From an uncultured Bacteroidales bacterium (lineage in GTDB: Bacteria; Bacteroidota; Bacteroidia; Bacteroidales; Muribaculaceae), in the NCBI GenBank assembly GCA_949285735.1, contig CASEAQ010000001.1:1-64000 (forward strand): a stretch of DNA of 64,000 nt. The letters run 5' to 3'. The translations under genes were made by a program, and so were the position numbers. The notes beneath the pieces are model-generated. The model had not been told where the DNA came from. It did no database searches and was given only the letters and a program-made list of their open reading frames with translations. Shown piece by piece: positions 18,290 to 25,660 of this stretch. Position 1 is the first letter of the stretch; every line of letters starts with the position of its first letter.

Positions 18290-20665
18290 TTATTCTTGGA
18301 AGGTATAGTAACTTTTGTTGCCATAGCCATATTTGTAGCCATAGCGTGAGCCAACGCATTCTGTTCCGTTGAGGACAAGTGCCATGTTTTTAAAGCGTTT
18401 TTCAGTGTAATAACGCTGTAGGACTGGCAGCATGTCGCGTTCAAGCAGACCGGCGCGGACTACGAAGAATGTGCGGTCGGCAAGTTTCTCGATAATTTGG
18501 GTGTCTGCCACAACTTCAACAGGCGGACAATCGATAAAAATATAATTGAAGCGAGAGCGCATTTGTTTGATAAGTTCGGCAAATCGTGGTTCGGCAAGCA
18601 GTTCAGTGGGGTTGGGAGGTACTGTGCCTATGGGCAATACATAAAGCCCTGGGAAATATTGTTCTTCGACAATGAGATGGTCGATATTGGTTTCTCGGTT
18701 GGCAAGATAGTCGCTTAGACCTTTGGTTGGCGAATCGACGTATGAGGAGGAAGAGCCACGGCGCAAGTCGCCGTCGATGACCAATACCCGTTTCCCTTTC
18801 AATGCGAAGGCTGCCGCTGTGTTCATCGACAGGAACGTCTTGCCGCTGCCGGGGTTGAACGATGTGAACAGTATCACTGGGGCTCCGCCAGCTGCCTTGT
18901 TGTCGCCAAGCATGAACTCAAGGTTGGTGCGCAGCACGCGGAACGCCTCGTTAACCACGTCGCGCGAACCTCGGTGGACAATGATGCTTCGGTCGTCGGT
19001 TGAGGTTTTCTTGTTTGCCACCACAAGTGGAATTTCGCCGGCGAATGGCACCGTCAGGTGTTCAAGGTCTTTACGGCCGCGAACGCGGGTGTTCATGTTC
19101 TCGCGTATGAAGATTATGGCGGCAGGCAGTAGCAGGCCTATTGCGATTGCTACAAGCAATATGTTTTTCCGGACGGGGGAGGTGGGGATCATGCTGCCGC
19201 TGGGGGGAGTGATGATACGTGTGTTGTAGGCGGTGAAGGCTTGTGAGAGTTCGTTTTCTTCGCGTTTTTGGAGCAGGAAGAGATATAGCGACTCCTTTAC
19301 TTTCTGCTGACGTTCGACCGACAGCAGGTATTTGCCTTGCGAGGGGTTGGCGGCGATGCGCTGGGTGGTTTGGCGTTCGCTTTGCTGGAGCGTGCTGAGC
19401 CGGGTGTTGAGCGTGACCATCAGGTTGTCGATCGACGAGATGATGGCTCGGCGCATGTTTTGCAGCGACTGGTCCATGTCGGCTACCAGCGGGTTTTTCT
19501 CGCTACTGTTTGCCACGAGGTCGTTGCGGCGCAGTTGCATCGTGTTGTATTCCGAGATTTGGCTTTCGATGCCTGGGCTTTCGATGCCCGAGTTGGCTGG
19601 AATCAGCTGGTTTTGCGCAGTGGCGTTTGTCAGGTAGTTGCGAATGTAGCGCGCCATCGACAGTTGTGTGTTCAGGGCGAGAATTTTTTCGTTCGTCACG
19701 CTGTTTTGTTCCATATACATGCTGGCGGCAGCCTGCACGTCGGGCAGCAGGTTCTCACTTTTGTATGATGATATGCTTTCGTCCACGTTGCCCAACTCGC
19801 GTTCAATCACGCCGAGACGTTCGTTGATGAACATAGATGTGCTCACAGCCACTTGGTTGCGGTCTTTAATCCAGTTTTCGTTGTAAACGGCGATGACGGT
19901 GTTAAGCACATCTTCGGCTCGCTGGATGCACACGTCGTTGAACGACAGGTTGATGACTGTCGATTTCTCGTTGTTCAAGGCTATTGTGAGCCCCGAGGCG
20001 TATGCCCTCGTGGTGGCAACCAGCCCCGTGCGCGACACGTATATTGGCGACTGGTATATGGCTGATGAGTCGTTGTCGGCAGAGGGCTTTACGACAAACG
20101 TGCCCATCGGAGCCGACACGGTGTCGCCAAGGGCGGTCTCGATTTCGAGGTCATATTCCTCGCCATTGTAGGCGAAGTCGGTCAGTCGTATGCCGCCGTC
20201 GGTTCCAGGGGTGATGGTGAACGAGGCGTTGTCGTTGTCCTGTATGCTGGTAAATTCCACCGTGTATGGGCAATTGTTTCCATATAGGACGCGCTTGTAG
20301 AAGCTGCCGTCGGTGTGGTAGTTGATGTCGAGGTGCAGGCGCTTCACCACGTCGGCCATCACCGATGGCGACTGGAGCGATTGTATCTCGTTGTTGACGT
20401 TGGTATTGGTCTTGAATATGTCGAAGTTGCCCAGTGCGCTTGCGTCGCCCATTGAGCCGTTGCCGCCTTCTTCCTTGATGAGGAGCGAAGCCGAGCGCGT
20501 ATATACGGGCGGAGTGGAGAGAATGTAGAAGATTGCAATGCCGAGAGCCACTGCCAATGAGGTTGCAAACCAATACCACTTTGCCAGGCATAGTTGCAAA
20601 ATGTCTTGTATCCGGATAGAGTCTTCTTCGGGTCGTAGAACCGTGATGTTTTCTTGAGACGCCAT
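18290..20665 (-). CDS. wzc: Wzc-type chain-length determinant / BY-kinase
   Basis: A 791-residue inner-membrane co-polymerase. Residues about 15-110 form the Wzz-like entry with a first membrane helix (about 30-50). A long periplasmic coiled-coil region follows, with a second helix near 505-525. The cytoplasmic kinase domain has Walker A SFNPGSGKT (about 600), Walker A' VLVIDGDLRR (about 628) and Walker B YIFIDCPP (about 707). The C-terminus carries a tyrosine cluster (five Tyr within about 15 residues), the autophosphorylation tail of bacterial tyrosine kinases. It controls polymer length and export together with the Wza-like lipoprotein upstream; the PHP phosphatase across the divergent promoter is its likely dephosphorylating partner. 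Confidence 0.95.
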   Translation of the reverse strand: MASQENITVLRPEEDSIRIQDILQLCLAKWYWFATSLAVALGIAIFYILSTPPVYTRSASLLIKEEGGNGSMGDASALGNFDIFKTNTNVNNEIQSLQSPSVMADVVKRLHLDINYHTDGSFYKRVLYGNNCPYTVEFTSIQDNDNASFTITPGTDGGIRLTDFAYNGEEYDLEIETALGDTVSAPMGTFVVKPSADNDSSAIYQSPIYVSRTGLVATTRAYASGLTIALNNEKSTVINLSFNDVCIQRAEDVLNTVIAVYNENWIKDRNQVAVSTSMFINERLGVIERELGNVDESISSYKSENLLPDVQAAASMYMEQNSVTNEKILALNTQLSMARYIRNYLTNATAQNQLIPANSGIESPGIESQISEYNTMQLRRNDLVANSSEKNPLVADMDQSLQNMRRAIISSIDNLMVTLNTRLSTLQQSERQTTQRIAANPSQGKYLLSVERQQKVKESLYLFLLQKREENELSQAFTAYNTRIITPPSGSMIPTSPVRKNILLVAIAIGLLLPAAIIFIRENMNTRVRGRKDLEHLTVPFAGEIPLVVANKKTSTDDRSIIVHRGSRDVVNEAFRVLRTNLEFMLGDNKAAGGAPVILFTSFNPGSGKTFLSMNTAAAFALKGKRVLVIDGDLRRGSSSSYVDSPTKGLSDYLANRETNIDHLIVEEQYFPGLYVLPIGTVPPNPTELLAEPRFAELIKQMRSRFNYIFIDCPPVEVVADTQIIEKLADRTFFVVRAGLLERDMLPVLQRYYTEKRFKNMALVLNGTECVGSRYGYKYGYGNKSYYTFQE

Positions 20666-20693
20666 TTTGTTGTTGTGTTTAAAAGGGTGGGGG

Positions 20694-21512
20694 TTAGTTG
20701 ACTATGAGGATAGCTATCGAGGTGAGCAGCGAGGCGAGCGAAATCCAGAATGCCGTTGAGCGCACGTTGTTGCCGTTGACGGTCGATTGGCGGGCACGCA
20801 CGTCGTTTGGTTCGACATACACCACGTCGTTTTGCTGCAAGTAGTAGGCAGGCGACGAATATATGTCGTTGCCCGAAGTGAGGTCGATGCCGTAAACCCG
20901 TTGTGAACCGTTGTCGGCCTCATGCCTGATTACCATCACGTTGTTGCGGTTGCCATATATGGTGAGGTCGCCAGCCATGCTCAGTGCATCGAGAATGGTC
21001 ATGCGATCGCGGTCGATAGCATAGCGTCCGGGGGTGTTGACCTCGCCAAGTACCGACACACACAGGTTCATGAACTCGACAGTCACCACGGGGTCTTTCA
21101 CGAGGTTGTTGCCCACGAGTTCGCTTTTTATGAATGCGGCAAGATGCTCGCGCGTCAATCCGGCAGCCTTTATTTTCCCAAGCACGGGGAAGTCGATTTC
21201 GCCATTCGAGTCGATGGTGTAGCCCGACACGCCTTGGCTGCTGCCCGACGTGTTTTGCCCGAGCTGCTTGTTGATTGTTGGCAGATTGAACAGGTTCATC
21301 AGCTGCTGGTCGCGGCTGTTGACGATGATTGAAATCTTGTCTTCGGGTTGGAGTGTGACGGGGGTGTACGCACTTAGGGTTTCTACACTCTGTCCGGGCT
21401 TAAGGTCTTGGAAATAAACTACATCCTTGCTTGAACCACACGAACTTACAAACAATAAAAACACTGCTGCAACCCATGCGAGGGTGCAGCCCTTGGCTTT
21501 CTTTTTATCCAT
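20694..21512 (-). CDS. wza: Wza-like polysaccharide export lipoprotein
   Basis: A 272-residue outer-membrane lipoprotein with a signal peptide ending in a lipobox (VSSC, Cys25). The poly-export domain is seen in YTPVTLQPEDKISIIV and GYTIDSNGEIDFPVLGKI, and the SLBB domain in VSVLGEVNTPGRYAI. A C-terminal hydrophobic helix (about 255-272, FWISLASLLTSIAILIV) would span the outer membrane as in Wza. It forms the export channel for the polymer with Wzc underneath. It is the first structural gene after upxY, separated from it by 205 nt that contain a strong hairpin. Confidence 0.94.
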   Translation of the reverse strand: MDKKKAKGCTLAWVAAVFLLFVSSCGSSKDVVYFQDLKPGQSVETLSAYTPVTLQPEDKISIIVNSRDQQLMNLFNLPTINKQLGQNTSGSSQGVSGYTIDSNGEIDFPVLGKIKAAGLTREHLAAFIKSELVGNNLVKDPVVTVEFMNLCVSVLGEVNTPGRYAIDRDRMTILDALSMAGDLTIYGNRNNVMVIRHEADNGSQRVYGIDLTSGNDIYSSPAYYLQQNDVVYVEPNDVRARQSTVNGNNVRSTAFWISLASLLTSIAILIVN

Positions 21513-21615
21513 ATTTAAAGACTGGTTTTCGTTTCTACGAGGTAGATTACACTACACACGCATACGGCTGTGCCTGAATCGTTTTTTTGCCATCGCCACT
21601 TGAGTGCCTGTACGA

Positions 21616-21643
21616 AGTTGGTTACAAAAGGGTGTAACCAACT
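21616..21643 (-). promoter_or_regulatory. Hairpin in the upxY-wza intergenic leader
   Basis: A perfect 11-bp inverted repeat with a 6-nt loop (arms AGTTGGTTACA and TGTAACCAACT) lies in the 205-nt gap between upxY and the wza-like gene, on the transcript of the operon. No uridine run follows it on the minus strand, so it does not look like a simple intrinsic terminator. It may be a pause or factor-dependent attenuation site, or an RNA stabiliser. Confidence 0.5.
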
Positions 21644-21717
21644 GCCTTGGGTGGCTATCCCAAGTTGGCGGTAATAAAAAAAACAAAAACAGGGGTGGTG
21701 TGTTTTACATTAAGCTG

Positions 21718-22284
21718 TTATATCAGCTGGATGTACTCAGGCTCGACTTCCACTGCGGCGGCAAGCAGCCCTGGCAGCTCGACCAACAGGCGCTTCTTCT
21801 TCGAGCCGCGTGTTGTCAGCAGGCTACCTTCATAGCCGTCGAGGTTTCCGCCGATGATGCGTATCCGCTTGTGGCACATTGCTTCGGTAACCTCTTCAGG
21901 ACGGTAATACTCGGGCGACTCGCTTGTGCCGACGGCATGGATAAAACGCTCCATCTCTTCGGTGCCCACGGTCATGGGTTTGCGGTGAGTGTTACGCAGA
22001 AAACGGTATTGGAATGTGGCAATACGTTCAACTATTGGGTCTAAGGTTTCGCGAGATGAATGTACGAATAATAGGTCGTGCATGATGGGAATCCACTTAC
22101 GCTGACGCTTGCCGCGCAGGGTATAAATTTTCCACATCATTGGCGTGAAATACCTTATGCCCAACTCTTCGAGCAGCACATAGGCAGGACGCTTGGCGTT
22201 GTGTCGCGTAAGGTCACGCATCACGAACCACTGCATGGTGTCTGCGGCGGTTGCACAATCGCTATTTGATGAGAATGCATTCAT
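21718..22284 (-). CDS. upxY: UpxY-family transcription antiterminator (NusG paralogue)
   Basis: A 188-residue NusG-like protein. The NGN domain starts MQWFVMRDLTRHNAKRPAYVLLEELGI and continues FTPMMWKIYTLRGKRQRKWIPIMHDLLFVHSS, matching UpxY proteins that precede Bacteroides capsule operons. The C-terminal part (about 130-185) contains IRIIGGNLDGYEGSLLTTRGSKKKRLLVELPGLLAAAVEV, a KOW-type domain. UpxY proteins ride on RNA polymerase and prevent premature termination in their own long operon, which fits the roughly 22 kb of polysaccharide genes downstream. No upxZ gene is seen next to it. A promoter and a 5-prime hairpin lie upstream, with a leader of about 215 nt. Confidence 0.93.
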   Translation of the reverse strand: MNAFSSNSDCATAADTMQWFVMRDLTRHNAKRPAYVLLEELGIRYFTPMMWKIYTLRGKRQRKWIPIMHDLLFVHSSRETLDPIVERIATFQYRFLRNTHRKPMTVGTEEMERFIHAVGTSESPEYYRPEEVTEAMCHKRIRIIGGNLDGYEGSLLTTRGSKKKRLLVELPGLLAAAVEVEPEYIQLI

Positions 22285-22475
22285 ACTACTTGCACTTGCT
22301 ATATTGCCTAAAATAAAAATCGCCCAATCCTGTTTGGTGTCGTTTGTTGCTGACTTTCAAACAGTTAATCGGGTGTCATTAAAAAGTTATGGGTTTTTCG
22401 CCCATTTTGTCCATAAACCATTTTTCTCCTCAAGGCTTACCCAATACTAAATACAAAAAGCTGGGTAGTTACGCC

Positions 22476-22494
22476 TGTCTCTTGGCGAGAGACA
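22476..22494 (-). promoter_or_regulatory. 5-prime leader hairpin of the upxY operon
   Basis: A perfect 7-bp stem (TGTCTCT / AGAGACA) with a 5-nt loop begins only about 7 nt after the expected transcription start of upxY. In position and size it resembles a nascent-RNA or pause signal that could load a specialised NusG protein. Function is inferred from position only. Confidence 0.5.
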
Positions 22495-22507
22495 AGCTAT
22501 TTTGCGG

Positions 22508-22538
22508 CAAAGATAAGAAAAATGTGACAAATATCAAT
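22508..22538 (-). promoter_or_regulatory. Promoter of the upxY/exopolysaccharide operon
   Basis: On the minus strand, ATTG (22538-22535) is followed after 19 nt by TATCTTTG (22515-22508). This fits the Bacteroidetes sigma-ABfr consensus TTTG-N19-21-TAnnTTTG with one mismatch in the -33 box. The start should lie near 22501, giving a leader of about 215 nt before the upxY ATG. Confidence 0.7.
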
Positions 22539-22710
22539 GATCATGCACGGCTAAATTTTTCATTGTCGTGATTAAAATGCTCGAAAAAGCGTGAAATCAG
22601 TCAAGTTGCGCAATAATACTGAACATAATGTATTGATGTTTAGTGTTGTGTGGCGGCTAATTGGATTCTTGGTGTGAGGCGGGTTGTCCACGTTGGGTTT
22701 TATGCTGGTT

Positions 22711-22846
22711 ATGGATTTGCTGGCGGACAAGAAAAGTGATTCTTTCCTTGCGGACGTTGCAGATGGTTTGTGATGCGTGACCTTATGCGACACAACGCCG
22801 AGTGTCCTGCCTATGTGCTGCTCGAAGAGCGGGCATAAAGTATTTC
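22711..22846 (+). pseudogene. Decayed upxY remnant, inverted relative to upxY
   Basis: Plus-strand positions 22760-22846 are about 90% identical by eye to the minus-strand codons of upxY at 22145-22233 (protein segment from QWFVMRDL to about GIRYF). The copy reads WFVMRDLMRHNAECPAYVLLEE, then a one-base deletion shifts the frame and a TAA follows at once; an extra A before TGG breaks the frame on the other side. The weakly similar stretch from the ATG at 22711 may be its original start. No downstream part of upxY is found, so this is a truncated, dead copy in head-to-head orientation with the living gene. Confidence 0.8.
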
Positions 22847-22907
22847 ATAGCGTCAGAAGGGCATGGTTGTGAAGGTTGGCGGTTTTGACGAACAATTTTT
22901 GGGCTTT

Positions 22908-22941
22908 TTTGTGATGGTGAGGTTGTTTTTGGTTAATTTTG
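22908..22941 (+). promoter_or_regulatory. Candidate promoter of the PHP phosphatase gene
   Basis: TTTG at 22908-22911 and TAATTTTG at 22934-22941 match the Bacteroidetes -33 and -7 boxes; the spacer of 22 nt is one or two longer than usual. The gene starts 66 nt downstream. Confidence 0.5.
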
Positions 22942-23007
22942 TGGCTGGAAGCAGAGGTGTCGGTTAAGAGCCTATGTGCTTTGTTTTAGGGAAAAAAATA
23001 GATTTTT

Positions 23008-23715
23008 ATGTTTGGCAAGATATTGCAATCGTTTAAGGGGCGGAATGCTACTCATCGGCAATCGGGAGATAAGACATTGGGGCTTATCACCGACTGGCAT
23101 TGCCATATATTGCCTGGGGTTGACGACGGATTGCAGTCGATGGAGGAAGCTCTGGAAGTGCTTTCCAAGTACGAGGCATTAGGCATTGCCGAGGTGTGGC
23201 TCACACCACATATAATGGAGGATATTCCCAATACTACCAGCGGTTTGAGGCAGCGATTCGCCGAGTTGGCGGCTGCCTACTCGGGAAGCGTGGTGCTGCG
23301 CCTTGCTGCCGAGAATATGCTTGACAACTTGTTTGAGGAACGGCTCGCCACCGGCGACTTGTTGCCGATAGGTGGCGATGGTAGCCACTTGCTTGTTGAA
23401 ACCAGCTACTACAATCCGCCTATTGACTTTGACGGGGCTTTGCAGCGCATCAGGCAGAAGGGATTTTTTCCGTTGCTTGCGCACCCCGAGCGTTATGTGT
23501 ATATGGGTCGTGACGACTATAAACGGCTGAAAGCGCAAGGCGTGAAATTCCAGCTTAATTTGCCATCGCTCGTTGGTGGTTATGGCGAAGAAGTCCGCAA
23601 GAAAGCCGAATGGCTGCTGCGTAACGGCTACTACAACGTTGCCGCCACCGACCTCCATCGCCTCACTGTATTGAGCCGCCTGCGCCCATTGGAAAATTTC
23701 CCCAATGAGCTGTAA
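23008..23715 (+). CDS. PHP-type tyrosine-protein phosphatase (CpsB/YwqE-like)
   Basis: A 235-residue PHP-fold metallophosphatase. The metal-binding H-x-H is at residues 31 and 33 within TDWHCHILPGVDDG, the typical CpsB/YwqE start. Further metal ligands are in TPHIMEDIPN, LLVETSYYNPP, LAHPERY and TDLHR. These enzymes remove phosphate from the C-terminal tyrosine cluster of BY-kinases, so the Wzc-like protein encoded by the divergent operon is the expected substrate. It lies alone on the plus strand and ends before a strong bidirectional terminator. Being separated from wzc by the upxY promoter means the phosphatase can be expressed independently of the polysaccharide operon. Confidence 0.9.
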   Translation: MFGKILQSFKGRNATHRQSGDKTLGLITDWHCHILPGVDDGLQSMEEALEVLSKYEALGIAEVWLTPHIMEDIPNTTSGLRQRFAELAAAYSGSVVLRLAAENMLDNLFEERLATGDLLPIGGDGSHLLVETSYYNPPIDFDGALQRIRQKGFFPLLAHPERYVYMGRDDYKRLKAQGVKFQLNLPSLVGGYGEEVRKKAEWLLRNGYYNVAATDLHRLTVLSRLRPLENFPNEL

Positions 23716-24035
23716 CCTTGCAGGCTCTGTACAAAAAGGCAAGACTGGTTTTGGGAAATTGTTGACAAGCGCACACTGCCTGTGCCACATATAGCGGCAG
23801 GTTGCCTGTGCACATAAAATTACGGCATGGAATCGGGAACGTATTGCGAAATATGTAGCAATCTTATTACGTGCGAATGCCGTTGATGATGTCCATTGGC
23901 AAATGCTCTTGTGGTTGACGGCTAAGTTGCTTGTGTGGCACATGAGCTGATATTATGCGCATTTGTCAGAAATAAGGGCTGGGACGTAGTGAATACGCTC
24001 CAGCCCTTTTGTTTTCGTGTCGCGCGGCGGCGATT
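23716..24035. other. Intergenic region between convergent genes
   Basis: About 320 nt without a supported gene. Apart from the terminator at 23974-24008 I see nothing in it; the minus-strand open frame over part of it is a shadow of the phosphatase gene. Confidence 0.6.
23974..24008. terminator. Bidirectional terminator hairpin
   Basis: Arms AAGGGCTGG (23974-23982) and CCAGCCCTT (24000-24008) form a 9-bp GC-rich stem followed on the plus strand by TTTT. It separates the phosphatase gene from the convergent small secreted-protein gene. Confidence 0.75.
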
Positions 24036-24488
24036 TCAATTCTTTCCTGCGCGGCGGCGTTTTTCTTTCCTTATCTCGTGTTGTATCTGCCCCTCGACGC
24101 GGTATATTTTCATCACTTGGTCGGCATTGAGGATTTTGGCAAACTCGCGGATGTACTTCTTTTGCAGTTGTATCACGCTGGCGTTCACGTCGAGCCGCTC
24201 GGTCATCACGTTGCAGGCATCTTCAGCCGATGTGGGCTTGTAGCGGCGTGGGTATTTACGCGATTTGAACACTGCGTCGAGTTCTTGCAGATAGTTTTTA
24301 TACACGGGTATGAGCTGTTCGGTTTGCTCGTCGGTGAGGGCGAGTTTTTCCTGCATCATCTTCATCTTGGCGTTGAACAGCATCAAGGCTTGTTCCTGGT
24401 TGAGCTTCTTGCCGGCGGCTTGCGCTGGTGCCGTCGAGCAGACGAACATGGTGATGGCAATGAGCCAAATTGCATATAGCTGTTTCAT
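24036..24488 (-). CDS. Small secreted Spy/CpxP-like protein
   Basis: A 150-residue protein with a signal peptide (MKQLYAIWLIAITMFVCSTAPAQAA, cleavage near residue 25) and a mainly helical, charged mature part rich in Lys, Glu and Gln. LNQEQALMLFNAKMKMMQEKLALTDEQTEQLIPVYKNYLQEL has the LTxxQ-type pattern of Spy/CpxP periplasmic chaperones, and a second one is at ILNADQVMKIYRV. It is the third gene of a sigma/anti-sigma unit, 40 nt after the second. A role in envelope stress sensing is inferred from this context. A TTG at 24494 is also in frame, but the ATG at 24488 is preferred. Confidence 0.72.
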   Translation of the reverse strand: MKQLYAIWLIAITMFVCSTAPAQAAGKKLNQEQALMLFNAKMKMMQEKLALTDEQTEQLIPVYKNYLQELDAVFKSRKYPRRYKPTSAEDACNVMTERLDVNASVIQLQKKYIREFAKILNADQVMKIYRVEGQIQHEIRKEKRRRAGKN

Positions 24489-24528
24489 AATCAAATTCTT
24501 TGAGGTGAGTGTGTGAATATTGATGTGT

Positions 24529-24906
24529 TTATTCTTCGCTGTCGTCGTAGTCTGACGTTGGCATTTCGTCGAACGAGTAGTATTCGATGGCGGCGAGTTC
24601 GTCGTTGCTCAGCGTTGACAGCACGTCGCCCAGCGTTTGGCTTTGGGCGATTGTCTCTACTGTCACCCTGTCGGGGTTGATGCTTTTAGTTATTGCCGGG
24701 AATATGATGGCAGCGGCAAGCAGGGCGGCAGCCATCGATGTGACTGCGATGCCGATGCGGCGAGGCAATCGGCTTGAGTCGGAGCTTGGCGTTGCCTTTC
24801 GGCTATGAAGTGCCCGTGTGGCGCAACGCTCGACGAGGTCTTCGACATACCCCTCGGGTTCCACATATGGCAAACGTTTGCCTACTGATTCAAAATCGGC
24901 TTTCAT
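24529..24906 (-). CDS. Putative membrane-anchored anti-sigma factor
   Basis: A 125-residue protein with a soluble N-terminus (about 1-48), one membrane helix (about 50-71, GIAVTSMAAALLAAAIIF) and an acidic C-terminus in the periplasm ending EMPTSDYDDSEE. There is no zinc-binding anti-sigma signature. The call rests on topology and on the 4-bp overlap (ATGA) with the ECF sigma gene, the usual arrangement of a sigma factor with its membrane-bound inhibitor in Bacteroidetes. Otherwise it would be a hypothetical membrane protein. Confidence 0.62.
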   Translation of the reverse strand: MKADFESVGKRLPYVEPEGYVEDLVERCATRALHSRKATPSSDSSRLPRRIGIAVTSMAAALLAAAIIFPAITKSINPDRVTVETIAQSQTLGDVLSTLSNDELAAIEYYSFDEMPTSDYDDSEE

Positions 24907-25454
24907 AATGAATTTTCTTTTAAGTAATCCTTTATTTTAGATACTGCGAAGTGATAGTTGGTCTTGAGCGTGTTGACATTTTTGCCAGTCACCTTGGCTA
25001 TCTCTTCGTAGGGCATTTCGTCGTAATACCGCAGGTTGAATGCGAGTCGTTGTTGTGTGGGCAGCTGCAGCAGTGCTTTTTGGAAAAGCAGTTCGGCGGC
25101 GTCGGCATCCACTCCAGCCTCGTCTTCGAGCTTCTCGACGAGGGTCTCGCCAAGGCTGTCGATCGACTGGAAGAAACCCGTGCGGCGGCGCAACAGCCTC
25201 AACGCCTCGTTGGTGGCGATGCGGTAAACCCATGTTGACAATGAGCTTTTCTGTTCAAACTTGTCGATGCCGGCAAGGATGTTGATGGCGGTTTCCTGCA
25301 TCACGTCCTCGGCATCTTCATGTGCCACAACGATGCGGCGAATGTGCCAGTATAGCCTTGAGCCATATTTTGCGAGCAGCAGCCGGTAGCCACGGTCGCG
25401 GTCGTTGCTCGATTTCAGCATTTCCACTAATTGGTCATCGTCGATGTGTGCCAC
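24903..25454 (-). CDS. ECF-type RNA polymerase sigma factor
   Basis: A 183-residue sigma-70 family protein with only regions 2 and 4. Region 2 covers about residues 25-95 and includes AEDVMQETAINILAGIDKFEQKSSLSTWVYRIATNEALRLLRRR, the D-A-E-D-V-x-Q-E signature. Region 4 (about 120-178) has LPTQQRLAFNLRYYDEMPYEEIAKVTGKNVNTLKTNYHFAVSKIK, the helix-turn-helix contacting the -35 element. It is followed with overlap by the putative anti-sigma gene and a Spy-like gene, so the three probably form an autoregulated envelope-response unit. Confidence 0.93.
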   Translation of the reverse strand: MAHIDDDQLVEMLKSSNDRDRGYRLLLAKYGSRLYWHIRRIVVAHEDAEDVMQETAINILAGIDKFEQKSSLSTWVYRIATNEALRLLRRRTGFFQSIDSLGETLVEKLEDEAGVDADAAELLFQKALLQLPTQQRLAFNLRYYDEMPYEEIAKVTGKNVNTLKTNYHFAVSKIKDYLKENSL

Positions 25455-25492
25455 AGGTCTTTAATAGTTTACGTTTGTTAGATACTTAAAAG

Positions 25493-25513
25493 TCGCGGAA
25501 GTTAAAGCCGCGA
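25493..25513 (-). terminator. Terminator after the ROK regulator gene
   Basis: Arms TCGCGG and CCGCGA with a 9-nt loop, followed on the minus strand by CTTTT. It lies about 150 nt after the ROK gene stop and before the sigma operon. Confidence 0.55.
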
Positions 25514-25660
25514 TATGTTAAAAATGGGTGTATGGGGAGTACGAAAACTCAAATAATGCCAAATTGCCTCTTGGTGTGGTTGTGTCGGGCAGGTCGGGGT
25601 GAGCGCATCGTGCTATTGGCTTGGGCGTTTGTTTGCCGTCTTAAACCCATGGGGAGTTGG

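Larger units (their letters stand above)
22285..23007. other. Divergent regulatory region between upxY and the PHP phosphatase
   Basis: This 723-nt stretch has no intact gene. From left to right it holds the upxY leader with a 5-prime hairpin, the upxY promoter near 22508-22538, a decayed upxY-like copy in the opposite orientation (22711-22846), and a candidate promoter for the phosphatase gene near 22908-22941. These parts are listed separately. Confidence 0.75.

Noticed and set aside
22145..22846. Classical invertible capsule promoter of the Mpi type
   Set aside because: I see no short recombinase-type inverted repeats flanking the promoter; the inverted repeat present is a decayed upxY coding copy, and no recombinase gene is in the window.
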